In this document: in pieces, positions 48,601-60,619 of the stretch
Layout of the letters: every line of letters starts with the position of its first letter
Numbering within the stretch: the stretch's first letter is position 1
Assembly (NCBI RefSeq): GCF_048771995.1
Contig: NC_133043.1
Span: 8,450,501 to 8,514,500 of the forward strand
Direction: 5' to 3'
Origin: Taeniopygia guttata
Taxonomy: Eukaryota; Chordata; Aves; Passeriformes; Estrildidae
DNA length: 64,000 bases
Notes under the pieces: generated by a model
Seen by the model: only the letters and a program-made list of their open reading frames with translations
The model's database searches: none
Told to the model about the DNA's origin: nothing
Program-made: the position numbers and the translations under genes

Positions 48601-51600
48601 TGAAATGAGACGGTCTGTAAGGTCCCTTCCAACCCAAACTGTTCCATGATTCTATGATTACAGCCTGCAGTATCCATGAGGAGACTCCCAAAGAGCTTCC
48701 CCTCCTCCCTCAGTCAATCCTCATTTGCCTCCCAGTGCCCACAGCTCCAGGGGCAGGTGGTTTCTCCAGCCTCAGGCACAGACATCCTCTCAGGTCCTCC
48801 CTCCCTGAGGGAGCAAGGGATGGAGAAGAAAGTTCAAGGGATGGAGAAGAAAGTTCACCCTTGTGGTGACCTCAAGCTTTGGGTCCCCTCTGTCCCAGCC
48901 ACATCCTGATAACTCCTGTTCTGCATCCCCAGGGCTGGCCTTTTCCCAGCCCTACATTCCCCCTCCTTCCTGCCTGCCAAGGCCAGGAGTGCCACCCTTA
49001 CCCTGCCATTCTTGGCCGTGAGATCCCGGGTCCTGTAGGTGACTTGGGATTTCCCGTTGTCTATGATCTCCCTGAGGACAGGGATCTTGGCCAGCTTATC
49101 AAAGCGGCTGTGGGAATAGGCTGGCTGCAGGAAGGTGATGAGGCTGCTGGCTGGAAAGGGCAGGAGAGAAGGAATGTGTAAAGCAAATACACAAAAATCA
49201 CATCCCAAACAGATGTCCTCCCTGAACAGAGTTCCAGTCACCCCTGGGTGTGAACTGCATGAGGTATCATTCCGTGGGCTGGAGACTTCCCCACTTCCCA
49301 TTTGTGCTCCCTGCTCAAAACACCAGGTGGGAAGCTGAGGGACAGTGCTGGGGACATTAGAACAATAACATCAAAGAGGTTCTGCTGCATGCCAGCACTC
49401 AATGAACTGGAGCAGCAGAGGAATGTGGTCAGCCCTTAATCTGTCATGGAACTGGCAGCACCTAAACATCTTTGTGACGGTCAAATGTTTCTGCCAGCAG
49501 GGAAGATGACCCTCCTTTGGATGCATTAAAGGATGCTCCAGTTTAGACCCAGGTGACTTCAGAAAGGAGTCACCAAGCAAATCTCTGCTCTGTGGCCCAG
49601 GGGTGCTAAGAAATGCAGACTGTGCCTTACAGACCCCATCAGTCTGGACACAGGACACCCAAACACAAAACCTCACAGTCACAGCCCCTCACCTTGTTCT
49701 TTGATGATGGTGATGTTGACAACCCTGCGCCCAATCTTTGCGATGCCATTGGGGACCTCGATGGCCTCCACCTGCAGCTGCTTCTCATCATCATCATCGT
49801 CCCTGATGAAGAGCGGGACACGGACATCCACCAGCTCCACGGCCTCTTGGAACTCCACCATTCCCTGAGCATCTGGGGGAAAAGACAAGGGTGAGAGGCG
49901 AGAAATAACCCCCTGTACCCAGCCAGGAGCCAGTGCCAGGCTCTGCTCCCTACCTTGGTCTGAGGTCACAGTGTAATAACCCGGTGCAACCTTCAGGTCG
50001 TTGAAGGCTTCGTGGGAAACGTGTTTTTCCACCACTTTGATGATGTCTGGCTTGGCTGAGTAAGGGGCAGTGAGCACCGTGTCCACAATGGTGTGATCCT
50101 GCCTGGGAAGGGAAGGGCAGGTGAGAGCTGAGACCAGGCTAACTCATCTGGGGGGCCAGTGAGTGTGTGGGGCACTCAGTCACCCCACACGTGTCTGTAC
50201 AAAGAGGGAGAAGCTGCACCAGAGAGGTGCAAATTTCTCTTACCTTTTCCCAGAATTAGGCTGTAACCTGGGGGAATGAAAAAAAAAAGCCAAACCCAAA
50301 TTAGAGTGACTAACACCTCTGGAGAGACAAAGTGCTGTGTGAATCACAGCCCTGTGCAGGTCTGAGCTGCAGCACTGCCCTGCGGGTGCCAACCCATCCC
50401 ACGGAGCCCCAGCACATGTTCCCTCCTGCCCAGCTGCTCTCTTCTCCTGCCCTGGGTTTCCCAATGCAGCAAGGAACATGCCCAGAGGGGAGACCACATC
50501 TGGATCAGGCTGTGTGGAGGAGATACCACTCCCTGCTCAGCACTGGCATCCCCAGATTCCTCCCAGCCCACACCAGGCACTCCTAAGCTTGCACCAGGCT
50601 GAAACTTTTGAAAACAGTGGGAATTTTCCCATTGAGCACCACGCTACCAGGACTTGCTCCTGCTGCTCCAGAGCCAAGCTCAGCTGAGATCTCCTCCACA
50701 GCTGGGTGGGCTCTGCTCTGCAGCCCTGGGTGGGTGAAGCACCACACCAGGCTTATCCCACAAACCACACTTCCTCCCAGCATCGGGGATTTCACACCCC
50801 TTCATCAGCAGTGCCCTGGGGGAACCCTGTCCTGCAGGAGTCTCTCCCCCACTGACTCACCTGAACTTGGTCTGCTGGACCTTGTGGCAGCCAGGAATGT
50901 GCTTGAAAACCTCGTTCAGCTGCAAGGAGCAGGAGGCACAAGAGAGACAAGAGTCACAGTGTGTCCCTCACTGAGCAGGATGTGCTCAGTGAGCAGATGC
51001 TGCTGCCACAAAACCCAGGAGCCCTCTGACCACCCCAGGCCCTCCTCCCTCACCCTCCCACACCAGGTTTCATCCCAGTATACAGCAAGAGGCTGCAAAT
51101 TGAAGCCAAACAGGAGCTTCAGATCACATGCCCCAAAGTAAGCCCAGAATCTCCGTGAGACGCTTTGCCAATTCTTAACAATTGCGACCTTAAAAATTGT
51201 GGTTTTTCACAAAAGAAGAAAAACTGCTCCTTCCTTTCCATAGCTGTGGGTTCGCAGGGAAGGGGCACTGCCCAGCCCCCTGTGTGGCTGTCCCCAAGGC
51301 CACCCCGAGCCCCCCTTGTGCCCAGGCTCCTACGTTCTCCTCCACTTCCTTGCGCAGCTGCTCGAACTCCCGGGTCTCCGTTTTCATCAGGTTCTGTGTG
51401 AAAAGTCGGGCCAGCCTCAGGGACAGCCCGTACGGAACTGCAAAGAGAAAAATCCCCAAATCAAACTCCATCCCTTCCCGGCCAGAGAAACAACCCACCC
51501 AGCAGCTGGAAGCAGCACGGGGGCACTCACTGAGGTCCTTGGTGGCAGCGGGGGAGGTGACGCCCTGCTTGTGGACGTTGTTGTGGATCTTCCAGCGGAC

Positions 51601-54600
51601 CGTGTCGCGGCCCTTGAGGGACCCGCTGCGCACCAGGGGCGTGTCCAGGTGGTCGGAGGACATGAGGCTCTGGCGGAGCATGTAGTGGTCCTCCTTGAAG
51701 CCAACAGTGCGACCTGCAGAGCCAGGGTGGGGTCAGAGCCTGGGCACGCCGCCAGCCAGCAGCTCCCAGCGCCAGAGGTTCTGCTCTGGGCCATGCTGAG
51801 GGTTTCCACCACACTAAGGGCGTTGGGATGTCAGCAGGGGAGTGGGATGGATGAGCAGGGAGAACACGTCTCACCAGCTAAGCATCACAAGGTCAGGGAG
51901 AGCCAGCAGTGGGATTCCCAGCAGGGCACCCCAGGTGTTGGTTTTTTTAGCTTTTACAGAGATGGGGTTAATTGAGAGGCATTTGAAATTATTTTATTCT
52001 ATCAGTCTTGATGAAGGGTGAGACATAAGAGATGTAAAACCCAATGCCATTCTATCAGAAGCTAATTTCTTAGTTATTTCTTAGTTATAATACTTTATAA
52101 ATGTTTTTCAGCCTTTTAACTTTTACTATAAAATGTTGGTATTACTTCTAACACTAATCACGTATATTTTTATCCCATGTAACCTTGCTACTATGTATCT
52201 TTCACAGTTCTAATTTTCTAAAATATTTTGTCTTTTTATAAAGCCATATTTTGAAACTTATTTCTAGTTCAATCTCTCTCTCAACAATGTCATCTCTATT
52301 CCATAGCCTTCCTAACTCAACACACCTTATCTTAGTATTTGCATACAGATATATTTTGAAAATCTTATACGAATCCACTTCTCACACCAGGGCGTGGGGC
52401 AGGGAAGAAGAGTGGATCACGACTCCTTGGCTCAGGCTCTCTGCTAGAAGCCTTCTGCCTGATCCAGCTCTCCAGCTCAGAGAGGAGGGATGCTCACCCC
52501 AGCACACCCCCAAAGCCAGGAAGGCAGTGCACCCCACAGAACCCTTCCCCCAAGACCACGGGCTGGTACCTCGTGCGCAGCAGGGAAGCAGGGCCAGGCA
52601 AGCCTAGAAAACAAACGGCCAGAGACAAAAAATCACTTTGTGGCCAAGGACAAAACCCCTCCAAGTCTCCATCAGGGAGGATCCACATCAGCAGCGATGT
52701 GTGGGCAGTGGGTGGAGTGGGCTCTCAAGCTGATTTTAGCTAGATGGAGAACTCTGGCTAAAATTTCACCAGCAGCTCATGCTGGCAACAGCAGAGTTGG
52801 ATACCCAGGGACATCCCCCTGTGAATCTGGCCATGCTGGAGGCTGGGTGAATTCTGGAAATTTGTCATGTTTTTGGCCATATCTGGCTCTCTCCCTAGGC
52901 TGGGGAAGCCACCTGAGATACTCACCTTGCAGCAGGCACAGAACTTCCAGCAGAGCAGGAGCAGCAGCCCCAGGAGCAGGATGAGGAAGATGAGCAGTGG
53001 GATGAGCCAGAGGAAGCTTCCAGGTGGGCACTCTGCAAGTGACAGCAACGTCAGTGCCAGGCACCAGCCCCGTGTGGGGTGTGCAGGGAGGGAGGGAGCA
53101 GGGAGGGGAAAGGCTGGACTCAGCTCTCTGAGGGATGGAGCAGCCCAGTGAACCTTGGCACAATGAGAAATGCTGCTCAGGGAGGGATATCACACCTCTG
53201 CTCACACCCAGCCATACCAAAGGGCTGCAGCACCTTGCAGCAATCCCTGCCCGTGGCAGCAGGGGAAAGGCTCTGATCTCTCAATGTCTCTCTGAGGGTG
53301 ACATGTTCCACCCCTCGCAGTTCATGGGACAGACAGTGTCACCCACTCGTGTCACACAGCAGGGTGGGCAAGGAGGAGCTGCCTGCAGCTGACCCTGCCC
53401 AGGGGCACAGCAAAGGGACAAAGCAGGGACTGGGGACACTGTGGAGCTGGTCACTCTGATCAGATGGACATCCCCTGCTCCTCCCAGGGCCCTGCTCACC
53501 TTTATTCTTCTGCACACGGACAGTGGTGTTGGGGAGGACACTGGGGTCTCCCTCCAGGGTGTAGTGGTAGGTGCAGTCATCATCCTCATCCTGGAAGGAG
53601 CAGTACTCACCAGCCTCCTCTGTGGGGAGAGGGGACATGGCTGTGAAGTCACCAGGGCCAGGAAAGACTTGGGGAGCAGCCCTACGTGCACACCCACACG
53701 GAGCAGGGCACACAGGAGACACCACACGTGGCTGTGCCCAGCTCTGCCTCTCCCGTTACCTTTCTTCAGCTCCTCCACCAGCTGGACCTGGAGGTGGCAG
53801 GAGCTGCAGTTCCCTTTCAGGTTGCCTGTCCCCCAGGTCTGGCAGCGGACACAGTCCCGGATGCTCTCACAGACAGCCTGGAAGCCCTGGGCAGAGGTGG
53901 GTGGCATGGTCAGGGACACCCCCAGGAGTGAGGAGGACACAGCCTCTGAAAGGTAGAGCTGGAGAGGCAGCTCCTCATCCCAGAGTCAGGGCAAGGTCCA
54001 GGCCAAAAAGAGAAGTCACTGAGAACAAGCAGCAAATGAAGGATTTGTAAGCCCAGTTATAAATCCTTCAGGATCTCTTATACCAACAGCCTGCATTTGG
54101 GCAGCAATTAGACCTTCCCCAAGGGTTTCAGTGGTCTTTCCAAAACACGATCAAGCCAGCTTTCTCCATCTCTGTTGTGGGATTAGCCCATGTTTGTCAA
54201 TGGGGAAATAGAGTGTATTCAAGGCCAGGCTGGGTGGAGCCCTGAGCAACTCGATCTAGTGGAAGGCATCCCTGCCCATGGCAGGAGAGTTGAAATGAGA
54301 TAAGGTTTAAGGTCCCTTCCAATCCAAACCAGTCTGTGATTCCATGAAATGATTTTTTTCCCAGTCTTGAGGAAAATCAGAACAAGTCACAGGCTGAGCT
54401 TCAAACCAGGGTGCAGATAAATACAGACAGACTCTCAGTAGTTGCTGCTGGTGAACAGGATGGCAAAGAAAGGCTATGGCTACAAAGCAGCTCCCATGCC
54501 AGAGCCTTTCTGGCCACAGGACAGTTGAGACAAACCCTTGCTCAAGATTTTGCTCCTGACTGAGCTGTACCTTTGTCTCTGCTTTGCCTTTCTTCCCTGG

Positions 54601-57600
54601 AGGCTCTGTAGGAATGAGTGATAACTCAGAGGGACTCACCAGAGAGTAGCTGATTTCACAGGTGGAGCTGGTGTACAGCGAAGCCATGTCACAGATGCAT
54701 CTGCCACATTCACACCTCCCGTGGTTATTGCAAATGCCCTGGGAGAGAAGAGGTGACAGCCTGAGAGCGGCACTGGGAGTCAGCAAGGCACCTCAGTGAC
54801 CTGGAGATTCCAGCACTGGGGCAGCCCTGCCTGGAGCAGCTGGGGAGGGCAGGGCAGGACCTACCCCTCGGCTGTCGATGCAGGTGTCATTGCTGGTGGG
54901 ACATTCACAGCCTGGGCCCTCCCAGCCGCTCTCACACACGCAGGCACCCCTGGAGCAGCGGCCACGATCTGCAGGGAGAGCAGGAATTGCCTGGGCTCCA
55001 GTGCTGAGCCATTCCCCCAGCCCTGTCTGGGACTCCCCCCTTTCTTTGGGGTGCACAGGGGCTTTATGAAGTGCAAAGGGGCCACAAACAGACCCTACAG
55101 CATCCTCCCCGCACCTCTGCACGCGCAGAGTCCCTGCAGCCCATCACTGCTCACTCAAACCCCACCAGGACTGTGCCACGGAGCCCAGCACATCCATCCC
55201 CCAGCTCTGGGGGTGCTCTCACCGTTGCAGAGGAAGCCGGAGGTGCGCGGGCACTGCAGGACGTCGAACTCGCAGAAGGTGCCGTCGAAGCGCAGGCTCT
55301 GCTCCTCGGAGTAGCACTGGCACTTCCCACACAGGCACTCGCCCCGTCCCGAGCACGGCTCCGCGTCCCCGGGGCGGACACAGGCCTCGTTGTTGGGGGA
55401 TGAGGCCGGGGAGCAGTCGCACGTGTCCCCTCGCCTGGGGACGGAGATGGTGCTGAGACAGCAGCACACAGTGCAGGACACCCAGAGCACAAACGCGTGT
55501 CACTGTGGGTCCTGGCAGGAGCAGGGGTGGCTCTGGACACAGTCCTTACCAGCCCGGGTGGCAGATGCACTGTCCACACACAAAGTTCCCGTGGAAACTG
55601 CACTTGGGCGAGTCCAACTCTTGTTGCTGGAAGTGAAGAGAAGAGCCATTGCTGAATGGGCCCAGCTGCCCACAAGACCATTTCAGGAATGGGAAGCGCA
55701 GATGCAAGGGCAAAGCTTTGCCCTGAAGGCCAAGCTCTACCACAGGACATCGCACCGAGCTGGGAACAGGCATTGATGGAGATCTTGGCCAGGCTGAGCA
55801 TCACTGAGGGGTCCAGCAGGACCAGCGTGCATCGGCCAACACATCCCCACCCCAGGCTGGCAGCAGGAGGACACCTCTCTGCATGACCCCACCTGCTCAC
55901 AGGGACACACGTCGCAGATGACAGCAGTTGACACCGTGAGGCTGTCGCTCAGGGATGTGGGTTTCACGTGGATGACTCCTTGCCGGTCCTTCTCAGGGAG
56001 GCTGCAGACGTGCTGCCCACCAACGTACTCCAGAGCCTTCACGTGCATGTGGAACTTGCTCTGAAGGAAGGGACACACTGCAGGGATGAGCCAGCTCTGC
56101 TGGACCACATCCCAGCTGGGCACGGGGAGCTCATCCCCTCACACGTGCCTTCCCTCTGCTGCCATCCGAGGACTTACCACTTTTCCACGGGTGATGTTGA
56201 AGGAGCCAGATTCTGTCTTTTCAAATTCCGGGGAGGTGAACTCTGTCTTCAGGGCTCTGGGGGTGAAGTCAGCCCGGATGTCCATCTTGGAGCGGATGCG
56301 CTGGGTGCCAGAGGATAAACACAACGTTGATTTTCAGCAGTACCCTGTGACCCGCTCCAGAGGGGCCACATCCTGCCCTCTGCTGCTCTCCTGCCCAGGA
56401 GGTGCCCACCCTCTGCCCTCCCTGTGAGCCAGAGTGAAGCTCCAGAGAGCACCATTACCTCAAAGGCTACGCGGAGCAACTCCACAATGTTGGAAGAGTC
56501 TTCCTGGAGCTCCCCGATCTCGGAGATGGGGAAATACTTGTGCAGCTTCTGCAGAGAGACAGCGGTTCCCTGAGGCAAGGCCTTGAGAACCCTCCTCTAT
56601 CACGGGAGTGGGCTCTGCTTTGAGACCTCCAAATGTCCCTGCCAACCAAAATTACTCCCCAGCTCTGTACCTCCGCTGCTTTACAAGAAGGAGAAACCAA
56701 CACAGGGAGACCTCTAGAAGCCTGAATTCCTGCACCCAGTAATACATCCTGAGACTTCCCACAACCTAGAGCAGCCCCCCAGTACAGTGTGGCACCCTCC
56801 CAAATACTGAGGTGTGGGTTTAACACTTGGAGACAAGCGATGTGGAACGCTTTCTCCTCAGAGCTGAGCTGAGGCAGAGCCCTGAAGGAAAGGCAATCCC
56901 ACGTGTCACCACTGCCATGCTCTCCTCACCTCATAGTAGCTGTAGGAGTGGTTGGTGACAGCAAAGATGGGGATGATGTTGTGCTGGCCCAAGAGGCGCA
57001 CGAGGGTGGGCACCGAAGGGTAGTCCTGCTTGGTGTCATACACGTAGGTGCCGTGGCTGTCCAGGTGACACTGCTCGTCGTTCCTCGCCAGGATCCCTGC
57101 CAGGATGTTGGTACCATCAGCTTCATAGTGGAAGGCAGACTCGGTGGAGAACACGAGCAGGTGAGTGCTGTCCTTTCTCCAGCCAATCTTATCCTGCAGC
57201 CAGGGAGGAGGAGAAGGAACCTTTATCTCTGTGCCTCCCAAACCCCTGCTGCAGCCAGCACTGACAGGGGCTGGAATACCCAAGGGACAAGGCACCACCT
57301 GCACCTGGCAGCAAACACAACCAGCCACGTATCCCCCAGGAATCCCAGCACCCATCCACACCCCCAAAGCACGGGGTGTCTCCCACCCAGCAGCTCGGTG
57401 CCAGGCACATGTGTGTACAGGGGGGCAAGCCCACGCTGCCCTGGACATGTCTGGAGCTGTGCTCATCCCTCAGCCAAGCGGCCAAGCCCAAGTGGGCGCT
57501 TTTCCAGGGAGCAGAGTTTCATCACCGCAGGCGTGGAGGGGGACAGAGCAAAGAGCACACACAGGGTGCCCAGAAAACAGCTCCTTGCTGGGCATCAAAC

Positions 57601-60600
57601 ACCAGCACACATATTCTACGAGGCTTAGGGAAAACTGGGAATGCAAAACACACAGCTTGGCACTGGGAGTGTGTGCCTAGGAGGGCAAGAACCAACTGCA
57701 GCTGAGCCAGGGCTCCCTGGCTGCCTGTCAGCTGCCCAGTGCACAGCTCTTCTACTCATCAGTGGGCATCAGGAAGAGACACTCATTAAAAACAGCCCTG
57801 GCCACCCTCACCTTGCAAACAGCTGTCTGCAGGATGGCATCAAAGCCGCCCTCGGGGGCATCCAGGTTGCCGGAGATGCGCTCCTTGCTGAGCTCCTGGC
57901 TGAAGTGGTTGATGTTGCTGGTCAGGCGGATGACGTTCTTGAAGGAGAACGGGGAGTCGGCGTTGTGCCAGGGCTCACGCAGCCTAGGAGAGATGGAACC
58001 AAGGTCTCGTGTGGAGCGGGAGCCAAGGGATGCTGGGGTGCAAGGAGAGGAAATGTGGGGAGAGTCCCTCAAGGGGAAGTCACGGAGCTGAGCAGCTCAG
58101 CCACCAGCACTGAGAGGGAGAAGGGATGAGGGTAGAGATAGAGGAGAAGACAAGATGTGCAGCCTAATGTGGCAGAGAAGGCCTGAAAGCAGAGGGTGAC
58201 ACTGCTGGCATTGTCATAGTGCTACAGCAAGACCCGAGGGATGGGGAGACCGGGGAGGACACTGGCAGTGAAGGTAGATGGATGGAGGCTCTTGCACTGC
58301 TGACACTGAAAGCCAACAAGAAACAGAAGGCACTTCCCACTCCTCTACTCCCATCTCAGGGACCTACAGGGCTCACTCACTTTTCGGGTCTCATATCTGT
58401 CTGAGGGGATGAGACTTTGTCCACAAACTTGCCGAATCCAATGGTGTAATTGGAAGTCAGGGCTTGCAGGAAGTCCGCTGGGAGGAGAGCAAAGGAAGGG
58501 GGACACATAAATAAAGAGATGCCTGTGAGCTCCCTGCTCCAGGGAAAGAAGCACTTTTGTGGGCATTTTCTCTGCTGGTGGGCTCTTAGATAAGATCCCC
58601 AAACTATCATCTTTTAAGATCTTTGGGCTTTTATAGGGCAGAAACCTACACCCCCTTTGGCAGCACCAAAACTGCAATAGCACCCAGCAGGTTCAGGATA
58701 CCAAAGGCCCTGCACAGATCAGCTCTGAGGGGCACCAGCTGGGCTGGAAGGGGAGAGCATGTGAGGATCCCTGCAGGACCACAGAGACATCCCCACCCAT
58801 GGCTGCACAGAGATAATGAGAAGCTGTAATTAAAACAGACACCTCTCAGCCCATTGCCAGCTGCACCCCCATCTCTGGTGCTGGCAGAGGACTCGCAGCC
58901 ACAGGCAGGAAGGAGCTGCCTGCCTTCATCAGCACAGGAGCAGGCTCCCCTCTTCCCCCAGCTCTGCCCTCACCTAGGTTATGCCCCATGCTTTTGAGGT
59001 TGTCCAGATCATCGGACATGGAGTAGGAGAAGTCCATGAGGATGTAGAGATCCACAGGGCTCTCCTTGGGCTGGAAGACATCCATGTTGAAGCTCATCTC
59101 CTCGCCAGCCCTCAGCCTCATGTACATGGCCTGGGGAGACACCTGGGTCCTCTGCAGGGACACGTTGATACTGGAATTCTGTGAAGGAGAGGGACATGAA
59201 GGGATGGACTCCATCTCCAGCATGGGTGCAATGAGGAGGAGTCAAGGAGCAGGGAGATGTGTGGGAAGTACACAGGCAGGGATGAGCACATCCTCCTCCC
59301 TCGTGTACCATCCAACAGCCTCCCCCACACCCACTCATGTCCAGCCAGGCACCTCCTCCAGAGGGATGGGAGCATTTTGCTTACATCTGCTTTGTCTGCA
59401 AAGGTACCCTAGCCTGGATCAGGTCCAGTGGCCCACAGGTCCACCAGCTAGCGAAGGCATTGCTTTTGAGCAGACCCTACACAAATAGCAATCTGGGCTT
59501 TGTATTCTTCCTGCTGAGGAGCCTAGAGAAGAATGAAGGACCCCTCGGAGAGGCTGAGTGTGGGCTGTGTCCCCAGCACGCACCTTCAGTGTCCTCATCT
59601 CTCCCTGGGTGTACACGATGCTGGCCTCGCCGCAGCCGGAGCGCAGCAGGTTCTCCCGCAGGTCACAGCGCGGCTCCTCAAAGCTCTGCCAGGGAGCAAG
59701 AGCAGCGTCAGAGCCACAGAAAGCACCAGATCCCCTGGGAAAGGGGGAAAGACACAGGGCAGGAAGCAGGGTTCTGTGCCTAGAGCATTATGAACCTTTG
59801 AGAGCAGGAGCAGAGAGATGGGAACGAGTCTCACACAGAACCCCCAGCTGAAATGTGGCCACCAGTGAGTTACTGGGCTGTGTGAGCTAAAACTCTCCCT
59901 CCATCCCTTGCACACACTGTTTGTGGTGCACTGACATATTCTGATGAACCCCTGTTGTGCTGCAATTCTGCTCTGGACTCCCCTCCCTGCCCACGTTCCA
60001 CACCAAAAGGAAATCCACATTGCACAGCCCTTCCCAGCCAGAAGAGAAGCTGCCCCTGCTCTTGTGTCCCTGTCCCACTGAGGGTGGTGGGATCCCTCCA
60101 GCAGCAGGGTGGGAAGAGGAGCCCCAGGCTGCCCTGCAAGGTCTCACCTCGTCGGTGCAGAAGGAGCAGTCCTTATCCACCCGGATGCACTCGGTGCAGC
60201 TCTTTGCCCGAGACAGCACGCAGCGGTTGTCTGCCAGGAAAGATCAGGGCATCAGGGATGGGGACAACAAAGGGAGCTGTGCTGTGGGAGGCCGTGAGAA
60301 AGGCTGATCCCATGGGAAAATGGAGGTTTTGCCTGGTTAGTGGAAACTGGCAGCAAAACAGCAGCAGGGTAGCATGGGAGGGTCTTCAAAGCTGGGGAGA
60401 TGGAAAACAGCAGGAAAAGCACACAGCAGGCGCTCTCCACATGAAGACTGGTGTTTCTGGAGCCCAGGGCAGGTACACACAGTCCCCAAGGGGAGGTGGC
60501 AGGCAGGGCTACCACAGCTCCACTCACTTTTGCTCCATTGGCAAACACCGCTGGCGCAGAGCAGGGACAGGAGGAGCAGCCTGGCACACGCCCGGGGCAG

Positions 60601-60609
60601 CACATTCAT
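38839..60609 (-). CDS. ITGB4: Integrin beta-4, complete coding region, 39 coding exons
   Basis: Beta-4 pairs with alpha-6 as the laminin-332 receptor of epithelial hemidesmosomes. Its very long cytoplasmic tail binds plectin and BPAG1e/BP180 and anchors keratin filaments. I reconstruct 39 coding exons from ATG 60609 to TGA 38839. They total 5,394 nt, or 1,797 residues (human 1,822 as I recall), and every junction is in phase. In order: signal peptide, PSI, betaI and hybrid, four EGF-like repeats, beta-tail, membrane span (about 715-738), a cysteine-rich juxtamembrane part, a Calx-beta domain, FnIII 1-2, a connecting segment, FnIII 3-4 and a C-terminal tail. The unusual tail architecture is unique to beta-4 among integrins, so the name is secure. 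The first coding exon starts after a TTTATTTCAG acceptor at 60620, so a non-coding 5' exon lies further right. Exon coordinates are in the following entries. Confidence 0.98.
41679..41699. repeat. Poly(A) run
   Basis: About 21 consecutive A residues in an ITGB4 intron, immediately left of the CR1 scrap. Confidence 0.9.
41730..41860 (-). mobile_element. CR1 LINE fragment (minus strand) in an ITGB4 intron
   Basis: GGAGATCACCTGGTCCAATC followed by CCCCTGGCTCAGAGCAGGGT and CATCCAGAGCC is the reverse complement of CR1 sequence. It lies in the ITGB4 intron downstream of the exon at 41884-42033, on the same strand as the gene. Confidence 0.7.
43568..45919 (-). other. ITGB4: ITGB4 connecting-segment exons
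   Basis: Exons are 45788-45919, 44622-44822 and 43568-43741. They hold the phospho-regulated linker between the FnIII pairs: [35 protein letters not shown] and [12 protein letters not shown]. Only one RDYS-type tyrosine motif is present, where human has two RDY motifs. The acceptor chosen for 44822 (CCCAAAAG) is weak, but it is the one that keeps phase and gives GSRWKF, matching human GCGWKF. Confidence 0.85.
46127..47877 (-). other. ITGB4: ITGB4 FnIII-1 and FnIII-2 exons (plectin-binding pair)
   Basis: Exons are 47717-47877, 47180-47360, 46831-46968 and 46127-46309. Motifs include [56 protein letters not shown] and [17 protein letters not shown]. In mammals this pair plus the following linker docks the plectin actin-binding domain. 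Confidence 0.95.
48304..51713 (-). other. ITGB4: ITGB4 proximal cytoplasmic and Calx-beta exons
   Basis: Exons are 51531-51713, 51334-51437, 50861-50919, 50244-50267 (24 nt), 49954-50102, 49693-49872, 49002-49150 and 48304-48508. [20 protein letters not shown] and [11 protein letters not shown] match human beta-4. [23 protein letters not shown] and GELVFQPGE are the Calx-beta core. A CR1 LINE scrap sits in the intron after 49002, and an AT-rich insert in the intron before 51713. Confidence 0.93.
48531..48659 (+). mobile_element. CR1 LINE 3' end (plus strand) in an ITGB4 intron
   Basis: GGCTGGGTGGGGCTCTGAGC, AACCTGGTCTTGTGGAAGGT, CTGCCCATGGCAGGGGGTTG and AAGGTCCCTTCCAACCCAAA lead into a terminal CCATGATTCTATGATT. 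This is the clear 3' end of CR1, with the family's 3' octamer repeat. It is antisense to ITGB4. Confidence 0.9.
51940..52400. mobile_element. AT-rich insert in an ITGB4 intron, possible old LTR-like fossil
   Basis: Some 460 bp of markedly AT-rich sequence interrupts GC-rich ITGB4 intron sequence between the exons at 51531-51713 and 52570-52603. No coding part is visible. The abrupt composition change suggests an inserted element, perhaps a solo LTR, but I cannot name the family or see clear end repeats. It looks old and broken. Confidence 0.35.
52570..53886 (-). other. ITGB4: ITGB4 beta-tail, transmembrane and juxtamembrane exons
   Basis: Exons are 53760-53886, 53500-53619, 52926-53032 and 52570-52603. 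The membrane span is [20 protein letters not shown] and is followed by CWKFCACCK and ACLALLPCC. Clustered juxtamembrane cysteines like these are palmitoylated in mammalian beta-4 (known of the family). An acidic loop, [12 protein letters not shown], precedes the span. Confidence 0.95.
54219..54348 (+). mobile_element. CR1 LINE 3' end (plus strand) in an ITGB4 intron
   Basis: It has the same layout as the copy at 48.6 kb: AGGCTGGGTGGAGCCCTGAG, CTAGTGGAAGGCATCCCTGC, TTTAAGGTCCCTTCCAATCC and GTGATTCCATGA at the end. It is diverged and antisense to ITGB4. Confidence 0.88.
54640..56060 (-). other. ITGB4: ITGB4 hybrid end and EGF-like repeat exons
   Basis: Exons are 55893-56060, 55550-55626, 55223-55434, 54865-54968 and 54640-54738. 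They carry cysteine-rich integrin EGF repeats ([64 protein letters not shown]) that make the leg of the receptor. Confidence 0.95.
56178..59178 (-). other. ITGB4: ITGB4 betaI (ligand-binding) domain exons
   Basis: Exons are 58974-59178, 58381-58477, 57812-57983, 56930-57193, 56459-56548 and 56178-56300. The MIDAS motif [15 protein letters not shown] has Asp138, Ser140 and Ser142. The conserved stretches [40 protein letters not shown] and [16 protein letters not shown] follow. The domain binds laminin together with alpha-6. Confidence 0.95.
59584..60609 (-). other. ITGB4: ITGB4 signal peptide and PSI exons
   Basis: Exons are 60528-60609, 60148-60230 and 59584-59685. The start [20 protein letters not shown] is a basic-then-leucine signal peptide. 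The cysteine-rich PSI segment follows ([18 protein letters not shown], then [17 protein letters not shown]). The signal peptide differs from human while the PSI is well conserved. Confidence 0.93.
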
Positions 60610-60619
60610 CCTCTTCCTC

